Source of the DNA: Pelodera strongyloides | Taxonomy: Eukaryota > Nematoda > Chromadorea > Rhabditida > Rhabditidae | Reading direction: 5' to 3' | Length of the DNA stretch: 64,000 nt | Assembly: GCA_036852015.1 (NCBI GenBank) | Contig: JAANDG010000239.1 | Span: forward strand, 62,001-126,000 | In this document: positions 35,970 through 46,686 of the stretch, piece after piece | Layout of the letters: each line of letters opens with the position of its first letter | Numbering within the stretch: position 1 is the first letter of the stretch | Notes under the pieces: model-generated | Seen by the model: the letters and a program-made list of their open reading frames with translations, nothing else | Database searches by the model: none | What the model was told of the DNA's origin: nothing | Made by a program: the position numbers and the translations under genes

Positions 35970-36540
35970 GGTTTTTACAGCAATTTTAACTCTAGGGATA
36001 CGTCACATACAACACACACATTATATTATTCCATGAATAGACATCAACAAGCATATATATACATCCAATGGTAACAAGCAAGAACTTCTTTAAACCAACT
36101 ATGAGGGTAAATACCGTAAACATTAAGAAAAACCCGATAGCGTGAATTTTGTAAGCCTACAAATTGAAATTAGACACATACGAAGGAACAGAACAAATAA
36201 TATTACCAGACATGAGAGCACCCACCCTAAACACTGTGGAAAGGGCAAATAAGAGACCAAGAGATAAAGTACGATATAATCCGCCGACAACGACCAATAC
36301 AATTTATACAAAAGGTTGAGAGACAGAAGACCTATAAAACCCCTAAACTTACCAATTCTGAAGATACACACGTTTACTAGCGGTGTGTCTAGAGGTGGCG
36401 GAAAATTAATCCGAATTCAAGACATCCTTATATCCTAGCCTTTGTCTATGCGTCCGATATGTTGCTAAGTTTCTTAACCGTTTTTTTTTTTTTTTTTTTT
36501 TTTTTTTTTGGTGGTGAACCTTTTACAGGGGCGGAGGGGG

Positions 36541-36813
36541 AACCCTAGGCGTCAAAAGCCTAGATGAAGAACAAAATGCGATTTGCTCGCAACGAGGGAT
36601 CGCTACAGTATGCGCGGATGACCTGCGCATCCAAGTTTGAATCGCAGCGAGAGGAGAGTGGTGTACGGTGTGTTATCCACCTACTCACAAAGTACAATTT
36701 TCATTACATGCATTACATGAAAACCTCCCTTTGCGATACAGTGGATAACACACCTTCATAACATCGATACGTAAACAAGCTTTATATTCAATCATTTATT
36801 CGGTGTAATTGGT
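36541..36813. repeat. Internal A.B repeat junction
   Basis: A (36541-36702) is followed immediately by B (36700-36813). A T-run of 29 lies just outside at 36481-36509. Confidence 0.8.
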
Positions 36814-39800
36814 AGAACCACAAAGCCCAGAGGGTTATCAAAACAAAGATTTTTCCCGGATTTGTCATCTGATTTTTCCCGGTATGTCTTGCTTGCTAGA
36901 GCTATAATAGCACAAGTTAACAACTGAGGTGCATAGATGAAGCCGTTTCTCTATGATATAGAACCTGTAACGGTAGGCCGGAAACGCCACAATCATTCCT
37001 CAACCTCGGCAAGGATGATATCCAGCGTTACCGAAAAACGCAACGAGTCCAACTTTCCTCCACAGGCAAACATCTACTAATAATGGTGACGAATCACCTG
37101 GTGGATCGAGACTCCATTGGTTTTATTCGAGTAATACGAAATTACATAATATATGGGAAAGAAATGTACGTGATCTCGGCGTCGGCGAGATTTTTCTGCT
37201 AATGTTCTTAATTTCAAGGCAACCTTCCTTCCCAATGCCTCAACAAAGTGCTAATTGTGTAGTCCAATGGGAATTCCAGACGCGTTAACGTAATCATACA
37301 CACTCGTTCCGTGCGATCATTTTCCCTTGAGACTTAGGACGACATAAACCGTAATTGATGCCCGGGCCCGGCGGCAATTTACCCGAGCCGTGACACGGAA
37401 TGTTCCAACTACAGTCTTACTTGGCTGCCGTTACTAACTCCTGCATAGCCAACACAGTTATTCTTTTTCTTTTACTGACCGAAGCGCTGAAAAGCAGTTG
37501 AGCGATTGTAACAATAGAGAAACTAGAACCTCGAGTGTTCAGAACCCGGTAGATGTGTTGTGTGGTGCGCAGCTGGGTCTGTTGCGCAGTTTGAACTACC
37601 GATAACCTCCTCTTCCACCTGTGAGAAGCCCAAAGCATACTGGAAAAACCGCTATTATAACCTCCGGCACATTCAAATTAGTTCCGATTTTTCCGACCGA
37701 GATACTGTAGACTTTGCGCCCAAATTTAAGCCAGAGAAAAACAGAATCTAGCATGCCCAAACACCCTAGCATGCGTCATATATCGTAGGAACTGGGCTTG
37801 CCGCAAAATTTGAACTAACGATAGATTCCTCTTACACGCATGAGAACTATAGAGTATACCGGAAAAGCAATTTCTCGACACGCAAGACAAAGTTGCCGGA
37901 AACCGATCGTGCTTATCACAATTCCTCATTCCATTATACCCCCATCTTCAGCTCCTTGACTATTCCAAAGAAACACAAGTTCGATCAATTTCGAACAAAA
38001 AGAAACACAAGTTCGAATAGGTTGGCAAAAAGAAAAATCGCAGCTCACAATAGAGAATTACAGTCGCAATTCTAACCAATGAATCCCAGAGTGAATTCGA
38101 ATGGGCCCCGCCAGCGCATCATACGGTGGAGCGTGATTTGAGCGATGTTAAAACTCCAAGTCACCCGAGACCCTTTTCGACCTTTCAGGAATTGGAATAT
38201 GTACGAGAGTCTGTTACATCACGCTTGAGATAAAGGCCCAAAGCTCTTTTTCTGACATTAGAAAAAGGACGTCCCCGGCATGGAATGAAATACATTAACG
38301 TCTAAAGAACTCATGCTTGGCTGTCTCTCAACATCGAGGCGAAAATATAAAATATCATTGGATATGAATATGACAATATATTTGTATGTGTGCTGATTTT
38401 CACAGAAATAATGTTTATTAATCGGGAATCCATCTCCACGCATTCTCTAGTAAACACCGTAAACGGGCACGTTTCATATACGGCCTATGCAATTGACGAG
38501 CTAGGTCAGACATGAACAACAGTGAGAAAAATGAGCGGCTGACACCAAAAGTGACTTCGATGCCAATGGTTCTGCGGACAAATGTAAAATCTTGATTTAG
38601 TAGCTTTACACAGTTCATAAATCAACAGAATATATCAAGCTGTCTAGCCATAAAGCATCTTCATACAAGTTAATGAACAATATGGAAGCTCCATACAAGT
38701 AGTACTACCGGGAGCAAGTAAACCAGCTAATTAGCTGTACACAATAAGGCATTAATACAATAACGATGTCAACGGTTGGGTTTCCGTACCAACAGCCATC
38801 TTCACATGGGTCCAAAAACGCCTCCACAGTGGTCCCAAATGAACTCCACCTCGGTCAACAAGGAATACGCAGGCTTCGTAAACTGAAAAAGTGAAGGACG
38901 AAATAACTAGTTATTTCCCAGGAATTATATATTTCAACTTTCTTTATTCATGAGCCTGGGAGGGCTCGCTTGAGCCGACGAAATGGGACTGCAGTAGACA
39001 TTATGCGCTTTCTTATCGGAACTCGTTGGAGACGAACGAGTTAATACGCTCGCGTAAACCAGCCAAAATCTCGCTTGAGATTTGAGATCATGCTCGCTTG
39101 AACAAGGCCAAAAACCAAATTTTGAAACGGCACATATGGTACCACAATTGGAATTGCAATTTTGTCCCAATAGACCAACACAACGGTCCAAACCATCCAC
39201 GACGCACCAAAATCCAAAATGAACAGTGGTCCAAAATGAACTCCAATAACGGTGCAGAAAGAATAGGCAAGCTTTGCAACCTGGAAAATGAAGAACAACA
39301 TAACTCGGTTATTCCCCGGACATATAATCATTCGTCTCTCTTTGCTTATTCTTTCGTGTGTCTGGTAGGGCTCGCTTGAGCAGACAGAATGGGATTGCAT
39401 AAAACGTAATCCGTAAAACATATCTTATCGGAACCACTGGCTATGAACGACTTAACGAACTTAAAACAGTGTCCTCTGCGGGAAACATGGTGCAACTGGT
39501 TTTCTGAAGGTACAAATTGTATAAATAATTGCTCACTTGAGCAAGGTTCACTTGAACCTGTACATGGCGATAACGTTCGAATAACACTGACCCGCGAAAA
39601 TATTACTCTGCTTCGTGAGCAGCGCCGTCGCCCACTGTCAAATTCCGGCGTAAAAACCCAGCGTATTCCTCGATGGATAGATGAAGTATAAACCTGTAAA
39701 ATATGGCGAGGCCAGACAATCAATGTTGCAAAAGAATGTAAAGGCCCGATTCAATCATATTTGAAAGGAAGGAAACAACTATTTTTGTGCCTTTTAGCAG

Positions 39801-40039
39801 ATAAAATTACTAAAACTGGCCCTTTTACTTATAAGGCGATAATGACACGTAAATTGCCTTTATAAACAAAGAAAGTGGTAAATGAGCAAATATAATTTAT
39901 AATAAAATGGTAAAAACGAACGTGGCACTTCGATAGCCGGAGAAAATAGCGTCGTCCTTCAACTGCCGTAGAATATGAATATCGTAGAAAAATTAATAAA
40001 CATAAATAGGAAGAAATACTTCCGAAAAAATTTGACGTA

Positions 40040-40201
40040 AACCCTAGGCGTCAAAAGCCTAGATGAAGAACAAAATGCGATTTGCTCGCAACGAGGGATC
40101 GCTACAGTATGCGCGGATGACCTGCGCATCCAAGTTTGAATCGCAGCGAGAGGAGAGTGGTGTACGGTGTGTTATCCACCTACTCACAAAGTACAATTTT
40201 C
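40040..40201. repeat. Outer A repeat, 162 bp
   Basis: No mismatch seen against 36541-36702 (from AACCCTAGGCGTC to GTACAATTTTC). Confidence 0.85.
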
Positions 40202-40692
40202 TGAAAATTATAGTTAAATCCGGATTCAGTGAGTAAACCGAAAAATGTACAACAATTAGAATATTGAGTGATGGCTGATGGCCGCACTAAAAATCTTAGG
40301 CATAAAAAATGTACGATGAAGAAAATAAACAAGAAATCCAGGGGATTTAACTAAGAAGATAAATAAGATATCAGAATAATATTTATTGTATCCAATGAAT
40401 GCAAATAAACAAGTCGTTTTTCGGCTGTCGTATCGCTTTACTAAAAAGAAACTTATATCGTACACTGTCACAAAATGACCAAAACTAGTGCTTTCTGAAA
40501 AGTTCTATTTATTTTTCTATTTGTTTATGTTGCTTTCCATTAATAAAAGCAGTTAGACTTCTTTTAACTAAAAAATTCCTAACTGGGTACCATTTTGCTT
40601 TAAGAATATAGACTATAAGCAAGATACACGAGAAATCCGTCAATTATGGAAATTATGTAACGACTTCTAACGCCTTATAAATATAAAACCAC

Positions 40693-43600
40693 TCAAACGG
40701 ACTTGAACAAAGTACGATCAATTTTGTATTTATTAGGTTTTCCGGGACACCGCATAAGGGACGTTGGGTTGTGAGTGTCACAGAAATACGTACTGCATTT
40801 TGAACAGACGATCCATGAATGCTGAAAATTAAACTTTAAATGATACTGAATTTAAGTTCTTTAGGCTAAACGCTTTCAAAAAAACGGTCCAGCAAAATAC
40901 CGGCCGTTTTTTGAAACGTCTGAACAGCCGCATTCTTATTTTATATTCTGAGTTATGTTTATTTGCAGGTTATATGCACAAAAATGAAAGAAATTGGCGA
41001 ATGCGTTCACAGAAAAGCTGCAAAACGAGCATTTTTATGCTCCATTGAATTGCTTAATAGTTCCATAAGTAACGCGCTGTCGATGGTTGAAGCCGATGTT
41101 AATATGATCTCAATTCCGCCTCCTATGCTGCCTGCATTTAGGTTAGCAGTATGTTCGAACACAAAAACACTAAGTGGCTTAGGTTTAGGCTTAGGCTTAG
41201 TTTGGAACGACTGTTTGGTACATCGTGTTGATTCGATTTTCGTAATTCAGAAATACAGCATTTAACTTTGTGTTCCTTTAATCTTGATCGCATTTTCACG
41301 TAAAAGCTGTTAAATTCCAGCTTACACTGTCACAATTATTGCACTTCCTTCTGACGTCACAGTGGACTAGAGAGTGAAGATTAGCGTTCATGGCCTCATT
41401 ATTTTTAATAGACATCTTCAGAATTGCCTCGTTCAGCCTCGAGTCTTTCACCTGAAGACAATATAGACTGAAGAAAAGGGTGAAGTCATTTGCTTACCAC
41501 TTCGTGTCCATATTTACGATTTCGTCTTAATTTTTATTAAAAGTGTTTATGCAAACCAAATTTTATCGGCATTCACCCCGGGGAACTTTTTCCGCCGAGC
41601 GCATCCACAAATGTGTACCGTTGCCTGGCCCTTCCTCTAGTTGTCTATCCGCTCTGGTTGTCTGCTCTCTCGGTTTTTTTTCTCTGGCACCTCTTTATTG
41701 AGCATACTCTCTCATGCGTAATTTTGCAACTGTGTTATAACATACGAGAAGTAAAAGAATTATTAGGACTAAATTGATGCAAATACGGTACCCTTATGAG
41801 TTGGGCTCGTCGTAAAAAAGTTCCCCGGGGTGAATGTGGATAAAAATTAGTGTGTATATATTGTAATAAACGCTGCTAATAAAAAATAACATGAAATCGT
41901 AAATATATGTTTATTTTGATGGGCCTGTCCCTTTAAAGCAAAATACTGGCCACTTTTTGAAACACATCGTGGACAGCTGAATTCTTACGTATTATGCTAA
42001 TGTGCTCGAATTTAGCTCGATTTTTTATTCTAATTTATGTTCATTTGCGCATGAGCTGCATAAGAATGCTGGATGTGTTTCAAAAACCGGCCTGTCTTTC
42101 GCTTTAATATAAAGTTATCACCCACCTTTTCCCATAACTTCATGTCCACAAGAGTTGTGATTGGTAGCTCAGAAAGGCGATCCACAAGACGCCACTTCAA
42201 TTCTTCGTAATCGCTAAATTTTTGTTGGGAGTGTATATATGTAGCCAACGCCAAAACCTTAGATGTCACAAGAAGGAAACATATTAGAGTACGTTTAAAT
42301 CAGGAACACATTCCTGCTTTGTTCACCGTTCAAAACCACATGGCGTATCGCCGTAAAGCGAATTAGCGGTCGGTCTCCAACAAAAAAAAAATACAAAAGA
42401 GGAGGAAAACCGTGCGTTTTTGGACTTATATGTTATATATATGGGATTTGCATGTTTGCAACATTGCAACTATGGCAAAAAACGCCAGTTTTCCTCGCAA
42501 GTATCAATTCGCAAAATCATGTGCAATTTACCGTAATTTTATTATTTGTTTGTGTTTTTCTATTTATTTTCGTTTATAACCGTTTTAAAACTATTTTTGG
42601 TGAAAAAAACCCGAAACCGGGTGGTATTTCGCTTTAAATAGCATGCGTCCGATTATAGACTTCGTTAGGAAAGCACTAACATGTGTTCGAAGTCGACGAC
42701 CATTCCGAGAAAGTCGACTAAAGTTTCCACATCAATATTGGGATCGTTGACGAGGCGAAAACCTGCGGATATACACCATTATGTTAATTGGAAATGGTTT
42801 AAATAATTTAAATTGACAGGCCCACGAGAAAAAAGTTTTCCCCAATTTATTTGTACAGCATGTCCGAAATTGCAGAAATATTAATGTGAAAACCGCATTG
42901 TTTGAAGCCCAGAACTCACAGAGTCATACCCCGGCAAACAGGCTTCGTTGTGGAGCCACAAACAAAAACCCAAACAAAAAAGTAAACTCTTCTCCTTTAA
43001 ATAATAAGTCAGGGGGTCTAATGGAGGTGATTTTTTTTGTTCTAATACTGCTCGTTCGCCGTCAAAAACCGGCCTTTAGTTCGCTTTAAACAATATGGAA
43101 CCTACTCATATGAGATTCGCAATGCATGCCCAAAAGTTCCACGTTAAACTTGTTTTCCATGCGCATCAGCTCCTTCAACTCAGAAACTGTAAAAAAAACT
43201 ATACAGGCTATACGTTCAAAAGCTAATATACATCATAGGAAATCAGTGAGCCCATTTGGTGACGGTTCGTTGGATTTTTCAGAACATTTGGTGATATGGT
43301 CCAAGTTTCACCGAAAACCGTTAACAACAGGCGCCAAATGGTCACCAACTGGTCACTAATCGACGTATGTAGTCACTTCTAAGCAAAAGGGAAATACGAG
43401 TTCCCAACACTTACGTGTTTTCTGCATAATATCCACACATACGTTTTCAATAGCTGTAAGAAGAAGAGAGAATGACGCTACGGTCTCATCCTGTAACAAT
43501 ACACTACTGAAGGCAAATAAAGCAGAATATCGGCCGGTTCTTGAAACGCATCTCAAGTACTTGCACATTCCTATGTATTTATGTAAAATGGGGTCGGTTT

Positions 43601-44893
43601 TTTTTCTAATTTTTGCTCATTTGCATATATTGTATAAGAAAGCAGGTGTACGCAGTGCGTTTCAGAAACCGGCCGGTATTTCGCTTTAACGGGAAGTCGA
43701 GCCCACTCCAGTCGCTTATGCTGTGCTTGACAGCGGCGAAGAAGGAGATTTACAAAATTGCGCAAGCGCGCCAATCGTACATCAGTGGTGCGGTACCAGG
43801 TTTGCGCCAATCGTGGGTCAGCGGCATGCGGTCCACGAGGGTAATTGGACATTTATGAAAGCTGTACATAACGAATTAACGAATTGGTGCTCGTTTCAAT
43901 TTTCCCGATATCCCACGCTTATCCGACATATTACGTGCCAATTTTTAAAGGGAGAGGCCCATGAGAATAAAGTTTTCCTCAATTTATTTGTAAAGAATGT
44001 CGGGAATTTCAGAAATATTACTGTGAAAACCGCATTGCTTGAAGCCTAGTGCTCACAGAATAATTCTCATGGGCCTCTCCCTTAAAGGAAAAATGTTAAC
44101 CCTTTCGGGATGTTTGTATGCTTTTGTACAGCACTATATTTGTACGTACCTCTGTAACCCCTTCCAGCCCTGCAAGTTTGATAACCAAACGCTGTCGGAT
44201 TAACTTAAAGAGTCAAGCTCACGAAAAAAAATTTTTTTTTGCTAGTTTGCCATATGTCGTTTCCATTTGTAAACTAGTATGGAGAACCGGAATATTATGG
44301 CAAACTAGCAAAATTTGTATTTCTCGTGAGCCTGTGTTTTTTTTGTGCTTACCGGTAATTGAAGTTCTTCTTTTGTCGGTTCCTTGGATTCTCCGAAGAA
44401 AAGTTTCAGAAATAATGGCGAGTAAGAAGCGAGGAGGTTTGCACGCACGTAAAATGTGTGACCTGAAATAATCTATTGCTTTTAATCCGAGAGCTCTTAG
44501 GCTTTAGCTCACAAACCCAATACTAACCCAATTTATGTTATTTCGAGTCAGCAATGAGGACTTTTATGTACCATTACTGTGGAAAAAGTTCTGCAAAGGA
44601 GTTGTACCAAATAAGTGACCGAATAAAGTTAAGAGAAAATAACTACAGTCACAGAGGCAAGATTATCCACCGGCAACCAATTCTTTTTTAGCCTTGGTGG
44701 GAAGTGATGCCCTGCCACGGGATCAAAGCACGCGAGCTTTGCACGGGGAGCAAGGTATTGCCACTAGGTGAAGATGGGCGACAAAGAAGCATTTTTACGA
44801 AAACCCACCGTCCTGTACTATAACTTTGTTTTTATTATAGAAGGATATGTTCCTGTACTCCTCTGGCACCAAGGGCGACGGGTCCACTACCAT
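40693..44893 (-). CDS. Gene C: BTB/POZ protein with C-terminal Cys/His cluster, 8 exons
   Basis: Exons (minus): 44809-44893, 44353-44462, 43415-43490, 43106-43186, 42681-42762, 42126-42213, 41326-41451 and 40693-40821, giving a 258-residue open frame. Start ATG GTA GTG GAC at 44893. BTB region, residues about 20-117: KVIVQD-GHTFYVRANLLASYSPLFLKLFFG, DETVASFSLLLTA, LSELKELMRMENKF. Helical BACK-like part, about 118-205: DVETLVDFLGMVVDFEH, YEELKWRLVDRLSE, VKDSRLNEAILKMSIK. Cluster: C211-x2-C214, then C222-x2-C225-x4-C230-x2-H233-x7-C241 (KCNNC, VCSKCSTYFCDTH), divided by intron 7. Lys-rich tail. By family knowledge a likely Cullin-3-type adaptor or transcriptional BTB factor; DNA or protein binding by the tail is inference. 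MITEs fill introns 2 and 4-6. Confidence 0.85.
41177..41200. repeat. Interstitial TTAGGC repeat in gene C intron 7
   Basis: GGCTTAGGTTTAGGCTTAGG: three to four units with one variant. Confidence 0.6.
41510..41936. mobile_element. MITE family 1, left terminus lost
   Basis: The right end GATGGGCCTGTCCCTTTAA is intact; the left 30 bp of the family are missing. The interior matches 57752-58215 (GCATCCACAAATG, CCTGGCCCTTCCTCT). Located in gene C intron 6. Confidence 0.8.
41933..42107. mobile_element. MITE family 2, sharing TTAA with its neighbour
   Basis: Begins at the TTAA that ends the family 1 copy and ends TTCGCTTTAA 18 bp from exon 6 of gene C. Confidence 0.82.
42353..42636. mobile_element. 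MITE family 10 in gene C intron 5
   Basis: TAAAGCGAATTAGCGGTCGG to CCGGGTGGTATTTCGCTTTAA: same termini as 25609-25902, opposite orientation. Confidence 0.75.
43516..43689. mobile_element. MITE family 2 in gene C intron 2
   Basis: AAAGCAGAATATCGGCCGG to CCGGCCGGTATTTCGCTTTAA; the left TTAA is mutated. Confidence 0.78.
43945..44085. mobile_element. TTAA-flanked MITE, family 7
   Basis: TTAAAGGGAGAGGCCCATGA and complement bound 141 bp. Similar internal sequence without the right end occurs near 8954 and 42820. Confidence 0.78.
44205..44335. mobile_element. MITE-like fold-back beside gene C exon 2
   Basis: TTAAAGAGTCAAGCTCACG and CTCGTGAGCCTGTG ends with inner TTTGCTAGTTTGCCATA and complement. 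It ends about 12 bp from the exon 2 donor. Confidence 0.55.
44697..44770 (-). repeat. tRNA-like sequence upstream of gene C exon 2
   Basis: Diverged counterpart of 30490-30572 (GCCACGGGATC, GAGCTTTGCACGG, GAGCAAGGTATT) at the same relative position in intron 1. Confidence 0.45.
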
Positions 44894-45034
44894 GCTAAAC
44901 TGGAAACGTTATTCTTTTGTGTTTTATGGTTAAGGTTTTGGTTACAAAAGAAAAGTCGGTGAGAAATAGATGTAGTGACGAGTAAATAGTGCGAGTAAGT
45001 TGAGTGACGCTCTGATCACGTGCGATGTGCGATG

Positions 45035-45130
45035 TAAGGGTAGGCAATCAATGACACCCATGCTCATGGCCGTAGGCACTAATACTGGGAGTATGCTCCC
45101 GGCCCCGGCCTCCCAGAGGTCTCCCGCCCC
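45035..45130 (-). promoter_or_regulatory. Conserved upstream block (copy C)
   Basis: About 150-240 bp before the gene C start codon. Shared core on the gene strand is GTGCCTACGGCCATGAG, then GGTGTCATTGATTGCCTACC, then GTGATCAGAGCGTCACTCAA. Confidence 0.5.
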
Positions 45131-46686
45131 CTTTGGGAACGCTCCCATACTGGTACATAGCGCTAATTTGTAATACGAACATTTCGCTGTTGCAGGTCTA
45201 ACGCTAAAATGAAGCTTAAAACTAAAACTGCAACAACAACAATCTTATAGGAGAAGAGTTTGTTATTTTGTTTGACGTTCTGTGTGAACGCAACAAAGCC
45301 CATTCATAAGGATTTGCTCACTGAAATAAAGAAAACATTTGCCCAGCCATAAATACATAATGGCATTTCCAATGACAATTTGCATGGTACAATTAGTCGC
45401 ATAGAGAGTCCAGTATCGCAAGTTGTACCATTTCTGCACCTATTCGACAACGTTTTTGAACGCGCTCGGAGGATCTGCCGTAACTGCACTTGTTGTACTG
45501 ATATTTTTCCGCCCGAACAGGTCGCACATGCGTTGTATGGTCGAGTGTTTTAAAGTTTAAAGCGCTGTTTATAGAAAGTATCTAATAAAGAGTGTATGTT
45601 CCAATTGAGCCCTCTGATTTCTCTTTGCCGTTGCCACTTTTCCCGCACCCTTTCCGCACCTTTTCAACATCGTTTTGGGGGTGTTTGCCGCACCAAAACG
45701 GCAACCAGAGTCGGTAAAAAAAAATTTCCACGCACATCAAATTCTTTTGCGGGAAACACCCCCAAATTGTTGCGGCGCGCAACTCTTGAGTTTCGCTGAG
45801 GGACCATGGGTACCATCAGCGATTTCATGAAAAAAATTGGAAAAATCAATTACCAGTTTTTGGCCCGGAATAGTGCATAAATTATGCCTGGAATAAATGG
45901 GTCAAGACTACAAAAGTTGTTGAGACTCGAAGAAAATGTTTTTTATTCAAGGTTTAAATTCCAAAAAATAATCACGGAAAAAATGCAAAAATAGTTTCCG
46001 CATAGGGTAGTCAAACCGTGACCTTCCGCTCAGCATCCTGCTACCCTTTCCTCTACTCTAACAGATCACCTTTTGATAATTGCCTCGAATGGAGCATAAC
46101 ACAAACTTTGAGAAGCCATAACTCGCTTTTAAAAACAAAAATACAAAAGTATTACTTTTAGAAAAGTATTACTTTACTCAGATCTTTGTTTCTATGTACT
46201 CTATCATGTAGCATTGCAGGTTACAGGTTACGTTACACCGTGGGTCATCGGTAACGCCGTATTTATATTTATCCTTGTCAGTTTACTCTCGTTCGATTCT
46301 CAAGTTACTTATTATTTATTCTCCCTTTATCGCTCAATGTATCGTAAGTCTTTCAATGGTAAAGATTTTGTTCACAAGGTATCAATGAATCGCGCACTAA
46401 ATCACATTGCATACACTACAGAAACATAGTCAGCCAACATATGTGCTGGGTTCCACAATGAGAAAAAAGTACAGTGTCAACTGTCAACAATACTGGAAAG
46501 AAAAGTAACATAACATAACATTTAAACAAAGTATCAATAATAATATGTTGCATTCAATCATATGGAATAATATTAATACAGAAGCATTCTTAAGAGTCTA
46601 GGCCAGGCGCATAAACAAGATATATAATGAGAGAGATACATCAATTGTGGAAATTATGTAACGACTTCTAACGCCTTATAAACCAT
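45131..46686. other. Intergenic between C and D, no gene seen
   Basis: Only short ORFs without family features. A pair of similar CCGCACC..TTTTC / GGGGGTGTTTGCCGCACC motifs lies near 45640-45780. Confidence 0.45.

Larger units (their letters stand above)
35857..40201 (-). mobile_element. Candidate split-direct-repeat element (PAT/Ngaro-like layout)
   Basis: Repeat segment B (113-114 bp) occurs at 35857-35969 and 36700-36813, and segment A (162 bp) at 36541-36702 and 40040-40201. The two A copies are identical by eye. The plus-strand order is B - spacer - A.B - 3.2 kb - A. Read on the minus strand this is A1 - body - B1A2 - B2, the arrangement described for PAT and Ngaro tyrosine-recombinase retrotransposons (PAT is from a nematode). 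A contains GGTGTGTTATCCAC and B contains GTGGATAACACACC, an inverted pair. The body has no convincing reverse transcriptase or recombinase ORF, so it would be a non-autonomous or decayed copy. Two head-to-tail copies of a DNA element would give the same repeat order. Confidence 0.55.

Noticed and set aside
39041..39421. 126-codon hydrophobic ORF as a membrane protein
   Set aside because: It spans a diverged direct repeat pair (about 38810-39020 and 39220-39440) and is not supported in the second repeat copy.
36823..40039. Tyrosine recombinase or reverse transcriptase in the split-repeat element
   Set aside because: Only short ORFs with no RT or recombinase motif in either strand. Diverged internal repeats (for example 37560-37680 against 37780-37890) explain some of them.
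40963..41265. 100-codon plus-strand ORF in gene C intron 7
   Set aside because: Opposite strand, includes the TTAGGC run, no recognisable domain.
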